Assembly: GCA_003993805.1 (NCBI GenBank)
Contig: RSEF01000001.1
Span: forward strand, 206,146,102 to 206,210,101
Direction: 5' to 3'
DNA from: Himantopus leucocephalus
Lineage: Eukaryota; Chordata; Aves; Charadriiformes; Recurvirostridae
Length of the DNA: 64,000 bases
The notes beneath the pieces were generated by a model, which was not told the DNA's origin, searched no databases, and was given only the letters and a program-made list of their open reading frames with translations. A program made the position numbers and the translations under genes. Positions 11,821-22,027 of the stretch are shown here, one piece after another. Numbering within the stretch: the first letter of the stretch is position 1; every line of letters starts with the position of its first letter.

Positions 11821-13004
11821 CTGTTTGAAGTCTTTTACCGGACAGATATGGGTTCCCCAGGTAGCTATTGTAAGAGAAAGAAATACTGTAAGGTCAACAT
11901 CAAGCCCCCCTCCACCACTCCTTCACCATCTTCAGCTGATCCCCTCAGGACTTCAGGGCAGTACTCAGATACTCACATGCATTCCTCCCAGCCTCTGGCT
12001 GCAGCTCCTGGAAGAGGAATATTTTCTGCATCATTTCCTCCAGTCCTGTACAAATATCCTGATTACCATAAAGCATTTACAGTGGTCCCAGCTGCCTACA
12101 TGCAAGTATCAAGCCACTGTGTGAATAACTTAGATACAGACAACATGCTGTAGACCAGAGGGCATTGCTAAGAGACCAACGCTTGTCCTGGAGGGCCTCT
12201 ACCTGTCTCCATCTCCATCTGCTGGTGGAGGAAGGAGTTTAAGGGTAGAGCAGCCTTACAGTACTAAAGCTACACCTCCTCCCAAAGACAGCTCTTCTCC
12301 CAGCAAGCTCCCAGATCTCCAGGTCCTTGAGGTCTGATGAGAACTCCCACAGCATAGATCTCCCCATCAACAAACCTGCTATAGGGTCCTAGGTTTTCTT
12401 TGCTTTCACCATTATCTGCAAGTGAGGAGAATGCTTGGGTTAACATCAGCAGAAGATACACCAAGCCAAGAAAAATTAGAAGACAGTTGCATACCGGGGT
12501 GGGAGAGAAGCGCTTGAAGTTAAAATCCTCACAGATTGGGTATGGTCCTCTGGGTCCTTGAATCGCAGCCCATTTGTTGTGTGACCTCCCACCTATCTTG
12601 CCAAGACCCACCAATGCTTGGTACAGCTTTCCTGGGGATAGGCACATGGAGCAATATATGTGCTAGGGGCAAGGGTAGGGGCAGGGAATGGGCCTAAGGA
12701 CAATAGTTATCATACCACACATTGGCGGAGTTATGGATAGGGGCAAAGGGTGGAAGGACAACCTGTACAATTACATTGAACAACCAACTTTAAGGCTTCT
12801 CTTACCAATTGTCTTTTTCCTCCATGGGCAGCTCATGGTAGCAAGCCAAGTACCTCTAGGCATTCAGATAATTTACATGTGGCATTGCCAGGAGCCTCTG
12901 ACGCCCACCCAGGCCCTGCATGCTCAGGCCTGCTCTTCACAATAGTCAACATCAGGTCTGCATTAGAGCAGAGATGAGAATGCTAAAATACACTTGTGAG
13001 TTAC

Positions 13005-13071
13005 CTCTACTGTTACAGTTTCTTTGCTCCACTGGTTCCTCTCTCCTCTGGTGATCCAGGACCTTTTTCCT
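13005..13071 (-). other. candidate small exon, unassigned
   Basis: A 67-bp minus-strand segment has a strong acceptor ('ctttattttccag') and a good donor (GAG|GTAACT). It is open in the frame 'KKVLDHQRREEPVEQR' plus 'KTVTVE'. The charged composition resembles the disordered N-terminal region of RNF213, and it lies on the expected side of the relic. There is no direct homology and its phase does not fit the next candidate downstream. Confidence 0.22.
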
Positions 13072-13382
13072 GGAAAATAAAGTTTTAAAGTTAAAGAAAA
13101 AGAGACCCCCAGCAATGATTCAAACCGAAAAGCCCAAACAACACAAGAGGCACTGGGCCAGGGAGGATGCAGAGCTGAAGAAGTAATTCAGTCATTCTTC
13201 CAATATTTCTTTTCATGGCTTATGCTTTGCACACAGCAAATTATGAGCGCAAAGAGCGGAGCTGCATCTCAGCATAACTGCAAGTGAACTCAGGGTGTCA
13301 CCTTGCAAACTCCATGCTAGTGACCCCCCATACCCAAAAGAATAATGCTATCCTGCATGCTATGGGGTGAAAAATACAGCCT

Positions 13383-13627
13383 TCATCCATTCTTCTCAGG
13401 GGTCCCCAAGGAGTTCAGCCATGACTGAGTTTTCTCTTTAACAGTTACAGTGTGATTCCCACTCAGAAGGAGTTCTGGCTTCCTAGATTGGTAGTGGTCC
13501 TGGCTTTCTGATAGCCCCACTTGACTGGAACCAGCACTCAAATAATGCTCCCTCTCCATTGACACAGAAGACTGCTGTTGGTATGCTGGGACTTGTTGGG
13601 TATGGGCTTCTTCCTGGGATGGGACTT
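13383..13627 (-). other. candidate exon, polar low-complexity protein, unassigned
   Basis: After an excellent minus-strand acceptor (pyrimidine-rich, ending 'ggcccag') the frame stays open for about 80 codons of polar sequence, including 'SQEEAHTQQVPAYQQQSS' and 'LSESQDHYQSRKPE', up to a TGA at 13383-13385. No good donor precedes the stop. It could be a 5' exon of the RNF213-like gene that has gained a stop, or chance. Confidence 0.22.
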
Positions 13628-14722
13628 CTGGGCCATAGAAAGGAGAAGAATATGTGTACTAATGGCCATAATTGGAGTCTCCCTGCTGTGTGCTGCATCC
13701 GCCCAGGTCTCCATCAGTGCCGAAGGGCTTTTGGAGGAACGCCAACAGTTGAGACCATGTCAAAGCAAAGCATGGCTGTGGCCAGGCCAGGGAATAACTT
13801 CTACTGGAGCAGGCAAGAAAAAGAGATAAACAGTGCAGTGCCTAATATTGTTTGTCTCAAAGGAGGAATACTGGTAGCACAGAAATCCCAGGCTCTTAGG
13901 ATATTTTAGCACAAGCCAGTAGTGCCTAAATGTTCACAAGAAGTTCTGAAATTTGAAGACATACTTGCACACAGAGTTTTTACCCTGCTCTTAGACTGTA
14001 AGACATCAACACAGTATGTTAGACCAAAACTTTTATAGCTTGACTGTGGGGTTGATCAGCAGCAGAAGGAAAACAATTTCAGTGGGAAATCTTGACTTTT
14101 TAAGCAAAGATTTTACTTCTTATGTGAAGGAAATCAAACAGTCTTTCTCCAAACTGTTTTCTCACAATGGATTTCTTCCATGGAGAAGAAACAGGTCAGA
14201 CCTCAAATTTTACATTTTTTTTTGTTTTATATGGATGAGGAAAAAGAAGCCAGACACCTGATTTCATTTGCCATGATGATGGTGATAAAGAAGGCAAAGT
14301 CAAAGAAAAAGTTCCCAGAACTAGCCTGAAGACATAAAACAACTGGATATTGAGTGGACATAGCCACACTCTTCAGAGTACAAGCTGCTCTGTGGTATTG
14401 TCAGAGCCACCTTTTTCTTTCTGCCTCTTCCACCTCCAAAACATTTCTAGAGCCCAGTGCTGGGGTACAGCATCCCTTTGGGATTACTAGCTTGGAACAG
14501 TAAGCAAGGACCATGCTCAGGCTTCTTAATGGGGCCTTTTTTGAGTAAGACAGGAAGAGGCAAATCTCTTCTTTAGCAGTAAATATCTCAGTTTAAGGAT
14601 TTCAATCACCAATAATAGGAAAGTGCCCTGGGTAAAGCCTGATTTTCACTCTGATGACTTCTGTCACAAGATTTTTGGCCTGAGTATGTTGACATCAGTG
14701 ATAATCAATTAAAAACTCGCAC

Positions 14723-14850
14723 CTCGTTAGTTCTGCCAGAGGTGTCATCCCTGGACTTGGGGGATGAGTTCTGTCCAGCATGGTGATCTCCCAAGAGTTC
14801 TGCACTTGTCGTGTGTGCCTGGAGTTTCTCTTCCTCTACAGCATTTGAAG
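14723..14850 (-). other. candidate exon, acidic/polar, unassigned
   Basis: A 128-bp minus-strand segment lies between a good acceptor ('cactttgtgctcag') and a donor (AACGAG|GTGCGA). It is open with polar residues, for example 'NAVEEEKLQAHTTSAELL' and 'SSPKSRDDTSGRTNE'. Its phase at the 5' side fits the candidate at 16985-17117 but not the one at 13383-13627. No homology is recognised. Confidence 0.2.
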
Positions 14851-16984
14851 CTGAGCACAAAGTGAGATCAAGCTTTCCACCTGATCCCATCACTGGTGCC
14901 TGCGCTCCCCTCTGTGACCCAAAGCCACCAGATGGCCAGGAAAGAGGCACACAGGAAGCCTCGAGGCCCATGGCACTAATTGCAGGGAGCTGCAGACTAA
15001 CTTGTCAGAGAACTGGGTAGAGCAAAGATCGTTCAGGAGGAGTCTCAACAGGGTCACTTTTTAGGGGTGCTCCCTTGAAAGGACAAATCCCAGGGCTGGC
15101 CTCATCTTTTGTCTCACAGGCTCACTTCTCAGGAGCCAGGAAGTGAATTAATGATGCTGCAACACAGGCTGTGAGGGGAGTGGCAGCAAGGTAATATAGA
15201 GAAGAGAGCAGAAATGCCCTTCTACTCCTCAATATTGAATACTGACCTTCTTTTTGCCTGGGTTTTCCTAACCATTTCTGCTTCATCAAGCTATTCCCCA
15301 GTCACACTGTACCTGAATTGGTGGACAGTATCTCCCAGGAAATGCTGTCATATGCAGTTGAGGGGTCGCTTCTCACCTGTCCCAGGGATGAACTGGTATC
15401 ACAGCCTCCCTTTGGGAATATTTCAGAAATCAGGATACACTCTTCAGAGAAGATCATGGCTGAGCAGTTTTCACAGGGAAGGACTATAAATTCCAGCTCC
15501 AGGGATCTAATGAATGTGGTTGTATCATTCCCAAATACTTTCCCCTGCCATAAGCCCTTTTCCTTTTGTGGTTAAGATATTCTACAATCTGGAAGCATCC
15601 ACTCACTTTGCCAGCTTCTCTGTGGGACACCAAATAGGGCGAAGCTCAGGTCTTACAAGATGGGTCCTTAGATTCCCCTGCAGCTCCAGATCCTGGCTAA
15701 GTGATGCTCAGAAATCATGTAACTTGACTACCCTGGACCTAAAGAAACAGGGTTCCCACCTCAATGTTTGGTCCTAGAGCTTATACCTGGGATGCAAGCA
15801 TGGTATCTGTCAGAGGGTCTGTGCAGAGAGGTTGCTGCTTGTTGCTTTTCGCTGCCACAGATTTCATTCCTGGTGCAAGAAAATACATGTATTGAGCACA
15901 GTGTCTATCTTCACCATATCTGCTACAATGATGCTAAGCCCTCTCACTTTGCTCCTAATAATGAAGGAACATCAATAGCTTTTAAAATCCTCCCCTTTTC
16001 CAATCAGAATCTGCTGAAAGGTCTGAGCTGGGCTAGGAGTCACAGAGCCCAGATTTCCACCTAGTGGGTGAACTCATCAAAGCCAGCTAAAAGCTGGCAT
16101 ATCTAATCCAAGCCAGTTACCTAGATTTAGTAGTGACAAGTTAATAATAGTGCAGGGAAAGAAAATTTCATTGAAAAGGATATAAGAGAAGCACATGGAA
16201 AAGAAGACAAGAAGGACTGGTCTGGGGCAGAGCTTGCACCAAATTTTATGAAGTCAGGAAGCTCTGATTCCTGCTGCTGAAATTCTGCCACATTCTGCCC
16301 CTTCCAAGGAAAACCACCCAGGAACAAACTTGCCTGTGTCAAAATCATGTGGTAAGAGCAGATTGTGCCTGCAATGTGATGCTCAGACAACCATCCAGCC
16401 TGATGACAGCACCATAAAAACGCACACATCAGCACTGCTCGTCCCAATTGTTTGGGACTAGCATGCAAATGTAAAGGCAGGCTGTGTGTCCCCACTGGGG
16501 ACAAAGTTTATTACAGGACCTTTAGTGCAAGTTGTGACATATTCTGCTTCTAGTTCTGCAGACTCACTGATTAAATCCCTGGCGTAGGAGGTAAGATATT
16601 GGCTGTCACATGAGTGTGATATGCTGCTTCCTGCACATAGCTTTTCTTTGGGCCTAAGGAGACTGGACAGAGTTCACCATCTTTTCCTTTTTCCTTTTCT
16701 TTTTTTTTTTTTTTTTACCAAGTGAAGCAGCTTTTTGTTTTCTGGTAGCACTGATGGGAGATCAGATTTATATATATTCATACACATTTCCTTATAAACA
16801 AAGTTCAGGTATTTTAAACAAAAGATAAAGTTCACCCTCCATTACAGGAGCTGGAAGACTTCAGTAGGCAAGTACCCTTTTACAGTTCGTTTTACTGATC
16901 TTTCCCTTATTGTATAAAGGAGGAAGTTGCTAGGTTAGAGACATGGGGAGTGGGTTGGTGGCTGTTTACATCGCCTCCACTCAC
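14851..16984. other. non-coding stretch
   Basis: No gene is supported. A pyrimidine tract with a long T-run lies at about 16682-16718. Short frames on both strands overlap each other and have no recognisable domains. Confidence 0.45.
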
Positions 16985-17117
16985 ATTTCCTGCTACCTCC
17001 TTTCTCACGTAGCAGGTTGCTGCTGCCTTCCTGGACAGATGGAGGCACAGGAGGAGGTTTCTCTCTGCTTTCATCCTCTCTGTCACTCTCTGCACTCTCC
17101 ATTGCAACAGCTCCAAC
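16985..17117 (-). other. candidate 5' exon, charged, with an internal ATG
   Basis: The minus strand has a strong acceptor ('ttttctccttggctgcccag') and a donor (AAAT|GTGAGT). The frame reads 'VGAVAMESAESDREDESREK', then 'PPPVPPSVQEGSSNLL'. The content is disordered and charged, as at many protein N-termini including RNF213. Nothing more specific can be seen. Confidence 0.22.
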
Positions 17118-18082
17118 CTGGGCAGCCAAGGAGAAAACTTCAGCAAAGACACTTGCAGCTTCAAAGCTAGAGGTCTAAAGGAAAGATTAAAAGACCACAA
17201 AGTGCAGCCTGAGAAGCTCAGGTCTGGTCATTTTACTTCCCTCCCTTGCCCCGTGCAATGAGGAGGAGGACCTCATTTAGTGGTTACAACCCCACTGGTT
17301 TCAAACCCCTCTTTGAGCCACATAGGGGTTTGCCAACATCTTTGAGAATGTTCAGGTGCCTGGAAAAATCAGGTCCGGATGAGGTTGAGCTCAGTCCACC
17401 TCTGCTTTGTGAAAACGTGCTGAAGTTTCTGTCCTGGAATCTCTCTCTATGCACTGCTTCACCCTTTTTCTGGTGTTCTCCCCTTCTTCCTCCCTCACAC
17501 TGCTCTCAGTCATATTGTGCGTTGCTCGTCTCTCTCTGTCTCTGCAGCTTGGTCTCTAAAAAGCTTAAAACCTGATCAATCCCTTTCCCATGCCTGCAGG
17601 TTTTTTTTTCCTCTGAAACAACAAAACCAGAAGTCAATTCAAAAGACAGTAATTTGTCCCCTTTTCCACCAAATATTTTTCTTGCGATGCAGGAAGGGGT
17701 GAGAGCAACACATTTTGAACAGCCCTGTAAACACTCCTGCCTCTGCTTCAGGTGTACAGCGAGACCAGGCGCCCTGTTCTGGCCTGGTCATGAATTGGGA
17801 TGGGGAAACTGAGGCAGGACGGTCTCCCCTTGCCCTCACCCAGATGGAGAGGGTCCCTTGGCACCGCTGGGTGCCTGGACAGCCTGCAGACCAGCAGCTG
17901 GAGGTGGTAGCTCAGGGCCAGCCGAGGCTCTGCATGGCAAGCCAAGCTGGGTGAGAGAGAGCAGGTGAAGCCCCAGGAGAAACGTGGGGCTCCCTGGAGA
18001 CCCTGCAGGGTGAAAGTACCCACAGAAACTTCTCCCCAAATCCTCCCATTCCCCTTGGGTTTAAAGCCTGCAAAGGCCTGAG

Positions 18083-18127
18083 CAAAGCCAAAGCCAAAGC
18101 CCCAGCCCCAGCCCCAGCCCCAGCCCC
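18083..18127. repeat. hexanucleotide array with a variant switch
   Basis: Three units of caaagc are followed by four units of cccagc in the same register. Read on the minus strand it would encode alternating Gly-Trp then Gly-Phe, but this is a simple repeat, not a protein. Confidence 0.85.
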
Positions 18128-18419
18128 TACCTTGTACTATGGCCACCTCAGGTACATCTCCCCACCAGACCAGGCTGTCACCGCCTCTTATACCCACCTG
18201 GGACTGCCAGCTGCCTTTTCTCAGAAATCAGTGGAAAGTGAAAGAAATGGTCAAGAGGTGGCGGAGCGCTGCTTATTTCCTATCACAGGGTGGAGGAGGA
18301 AATTCCTCAGCAAGAACAAGAGCCAGGACTCACAGGGTCTTTAGGGCCTCCCCCCCATGTGTGTGGCTGCCCTGCCATGCCATGGGGCAGCCCTGGGCTC
18401 CCCTGGTACAGGTGTCGTG

Positions 18420-18680
18420 TGGGGGTGCCTCAGCCCCAGGGGTCCCCCCACTGCCCCAGGGATCCCAGAGTGCATCGGCCCCACAGATCCCACCTCCCTC
18501 CCACAGTCTCTTGGGTTCCCCAGTGATCCCACTGGTGGCTCTTGCCCCACAGATGCTCCCACAGCCCCAGGGATCCTCACCCCACAGATATTCCCCCACC
18601 CCACACACATATACCTTTGTGCCCCAGGGATCCTCAGGGTGTCTCAGCCCTACAAATACCCTTCTGCCTCCAGGGACCTG
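18420..18680. repeat. imperfect C-rich minisatellite-like region
   Basis: The phrases 'ccccagggatcc' and 'ccccacagat' recur several times at irregular spacing. This looks like an old, diverged minisatellite; the unit length is not constant. Confidence 0.5.
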
Positions 18681-19100
18681 GGGCCTTTCTCCTCCTCATC
18701 CCCCTCCATCTCTGGCTGTCCCCAGGATCATGAGGTCCATGCCACATGTCCTGTGTGGTCCTTCTGCACAAGTCCCCAGATATCCTTGATGTGTCTTAGT
18801 CTCATAGATGGCCTCATAGCCCAAGGTCCCTCAGCCCCTCCCTGGCTCAATGGATGTTCTAGATCTCGGCCATGGCCTTCTGTCCTTGCACATGGGGCTG
18901 AAAGCCAGAGCTCAGTGCTCCACTGCCCAGCACGGTGGAGCAGTGCCAGCTGAAGAACATGCCCAAGGCCACCAGTAAGGCTGCCATCAGGAGGGCAGTA
19001 GGCCCTGGGGCTGCTCAGGGGTGATCCTCAGGCTGCTCTGGTGACCCCTGATCTGAGGCCTCCCCTGCCCATCCCTCGAGGTCCTGACCGACAGCCCTGG

Positions 19101-21298
19101 ACAGGCTCAGCCTGTGACCCAGCTCATCCTCACCCGTGGCGGATGACACGGTGCCTGGGGTGCTCCACAGGGGCCTCAGGTGTCTATTGAAATTAGACCT
19201 TTATAGCATTGTGTTTGGTCATGCAAAGCTACAACTCTGTGAATTTGGAAAATTTGGCTTTGCCTCATTCTATAAAAGACAGAAGATACAATCTTTGTCC
19301 AGACCTTGCCTTCCCACTCACAGTCCATGCCCCAGTCATTGCAGTACAAGGTTTACTTCATTCCCTCTTCTGTGACTCAGAAAGAAATAAAAGAAACTAT
19401 GTCAATACCTGAGAGAAAATAGCAAGTGCATTAAATATAAGGCATTTGTAAACTCAGCAGAGCGTAATGACAGCTGGACCTTGTGTGTCCAGGAGGAGCA
19501 CCCTACCCATAGAAAGCATGTTCAGAGCAAGAGGAAGAGCAGTGGGATGAAAGCTCAGCATAGCAATAAGACTGCTGTCTCAGACGACCAGGGAGAGGCT
19601 GACATATCAATGAACCAAGGAGACACATGCAAATAGTGTCAAGAGGACTGCAGCCTGTGGGCAAGCATCAACCGTTCAGCACTTTCTCCCCATTGCAAGA
19701 TAACAGAGATGTTGAGCTGTTGAACAGTTGCTGGCCAGCCTCTTCCCCATTGCAGCCTTATCCAGCCCTGCTGAACAGGCAAACTGCTACAGCCCCCAGA
19801 TCGACTCATGCTTCACCCCAGAGCACCGACAGCTCGGACAGGGCGGTTGGTCTCCATGCTGTGCTCCTCAGGCTTCACCCCCAGCCTGGGGATCTCCTCT
19901 GCGCTTCTGATCTTCATACCCACGCGTGGGGTGTCTGGAGTCCAGCCCTGGGCCCGTAGATGGTGAAAGGCATGTGCAGAGCTGGCTGCCAAGACCCTCT
20001 CCTGGTCCCAGGGCTCACAGGTGCCCTCTGGCAGAACAACCACCACTTCTGATACCTTCTGCCAGAATGGGATCTGCTGTACCTGCCAGCCAAACTCAGA
20101 GAAAAGGCATTTCTAGGCTTTTTAGGAAAAGCACACAGGAGCTGCCAGTCTGTCACTGAAAACAGCTTATAAGAAACAGAGTTGAAAAATTGCCAGTATT
20201 GACTTTTTTCCACATTTGCTGCTTTATACAGCTGCAAGGGTGAGAAAGGAAGAACACTGAGCTTGAAGCAAAACCAGAGCATTATAATGTTCTCTTTGAA
20301 CATATGTCTGTGTTACTCAATTGAAGCTCTTGCTTGGTTTACGTTTTAGGGTTTACATTTTTCTAAAGCCTGTATTTCAAGTCTCNCCCTGTAGAGTTTT
20401 CAGTGTTTGAAGCCCTAAATCCTGCTGAGAACCACAGAAATCAGCATTGCAATACATCATTTTAAACAAGCTCTTAGCGTCAAGGGATTCTGCAAACAGA
20501 AGCAGATATTGCAGAATATATTTTGCTTGTTTCCTTATCAAAAAGCAAAGATAAAGCCTGGTTCTGTAACATAAACTACACTGTCTAGGAGAGTACGGTC
20601 TCTGTTAACTTTAAATTGACATTTGCCTTATCACATTAATGTTACTTCATCACTGTACCAAACTTTGAGAATAAGGAAATATTCCAAGATATCATGTCAA
20701 ATCCATATCAAAATTCCAAGTAGCACTCATGATAGCCTATGAGCGCATCAGCTGAATGACCTACCATTTTACATCATTTTTTTTACTCAAATCATTCTTG
20801 CCTGAGTAATCTTTTTGTGTGTGCGTACGTAGCAAGGGTCAGGTAGGAAGAGCTCTTCTGCTGGGGTTTTCAAGGAGCAAAGTTATTTAGTCCTGGTGAT
20901 GGGCTGAAGTAAGTACTTACAAAAAGGCTAAGCCCCTTGAGCTAAAAGAGATTATGTAGTTTGATAACTTATCTCCTGATCTTGTTAGGATCTGCCACTT
21001 TATCTTACTGCCAAAAGCAATACTGTGAGGAATGATTTGTGTGGCAATGGATACAGATTAACTGACTGAAATAGCAGTTTCTTGAAGTGGGGTCTTGGTA
21101 GGTGTCAGCCCTTAAAGATTTTCAGCTCAGCAGAAGTACACATAGATGAAACTGGGTGCTTGAGAGGCCCATATCATTTGATGTAAGTGAATGCATTGCG
21201 TATGGGATGATATATGCAGCAGCTAGTTCTTTAACAAGCAAAAATTATAGTGATTTTGCTTATTTGAAAAATATCCCTCTTGAAGATATGTCATGGTT
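19101..21298. other. non-coding stretch
   Basis: No gene or transposon is recognised. A single N at 20386 is not flanked by a duplication and is simply an unresolved base or join. Confidence 0.45.
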
Positions 21299-22027
21299 CG
21301 CCTGGACTGCCCACTGAAATGAACGACAGATGCTCTCTGCCACCTCTCTCTCCAGGGAGAGGAGGAAGAGAGAGAAACAGAGACTTATGAGTTTAGAAGG
21401 AACTAAACTAACTTACTGAAAACATATTAATAAAATAATAGAAAGAAAATAATGAAATATATACAATATATGCAAAACCATATCAAGCCCCCAGGATGAC
21501 AATCACGACACCGGCTGGCACTGGGAAAGTCCCAGACTGGACTCAGCAACAGAGAGAAACTGGATTCTGGAACTGGATTCAGGAATGCAGGGATCGGGAT
21601 CAAAGGCAGACGAACAGACAGAGTCCTCCTCGGACACCGGCCATTGAAGAAAGAACCGTGACCCTTTGATCCCCCAGCTTTTATACTGAGCATGAGGCAG
21701 ATGGATGGAATACCCTGTTGGTCAGTTTTGGGTCACCTGTCCTGTCCGCTCCTCCCCACAGATGCGACTCCTCTATGCTCCTCTGCTTCTGACCCTCCAA
21801 CGGGGCAAATAACCAAGTTATGTGGCTTTGGGTGTTGTAGCAATAAGTATGAGCAGAACCTCTCTGTGTACCATTCCCTGGCATAAATTAGAAACAGTCA
21901 GGTCTTACCGCTCTGGAAGCTGACAGTGTCTGTTAATTTCAGAGAGTTCAGTTAGTTAGAAGAGGCCTAACTGAAAAGTAAAGTTACTGAAGAGAAAATT
22001 GGTCCTGTTTTACCTCAGACCAGGACA
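21299..22027 (-). mobile_element. solo LTR, avian ERV-L-like, reverse orientation
   Basis: The segment starts 'tgtcatggtt' and ends 'gaccaggaca', giving TG...CA ends of an LTR about 729 bp long. On the minus strand a core promoter 'CATGCTCAGTATAAAAGCTGG' (less the first base) is present. The LTRs at 26.3 and 28.0 kb have the same core. No internal retroviral sequence or second LTR flanks it, so it is a solo LTR. I found no clear target-site duplication. Confidence 0.75.
21679..21686 (-). promoter_or_regulatory. TATA box of the solo LTR
   Basis: GTATAAAA on the minus strand, preceded by 'CATGCTCA' and followed by 'GCTGGGGG'. It has the expected position in the LTR and is better preserved than in the other LTR copies of this window. 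Confidence 0.6.

Larger units (their letters stand above)
17700..19100. other. GC-rich, CpG-poor block
   Basis: This block is clearly richer in G+C than its surroundings and dominated by C-rich runs on the plus strand, with relatively few CpG dinucleotides. Long frames on both strands (for example 18139-18789, 216 codons) come from the low frequency of stop codons in such sequence and show no domain. It includes the two repeats listed next. Confidence 0.6.

Noticed and set aside
11716..12153. 145-codon plus-strand frame
   Set aside because: It is antisense to the RNF213-like candidate exon and has no domain of its own.
12276..12415. Minus-strand segment with a strong acceptor and open frame
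   Set aside because: It resembles the RNF213 domain start only loosely, its donor is weak, and its phase does not fit the neighbouring candidates.
17748..18197. 149-codon minus-strand frame with a Gly-Trp/Gly-Phe run
   Set aside because: The run is a direct translation of the hexamer array at 18083-18127.
18139..18789. 216-codon plus-strand frame, the longest in the window
   Set aside because: It lies in C-rich low-complexity sequence where stop codons are rare, and equally long frames overlap on other frames and strands. The proline-rich text repeats with the DNA repeat.
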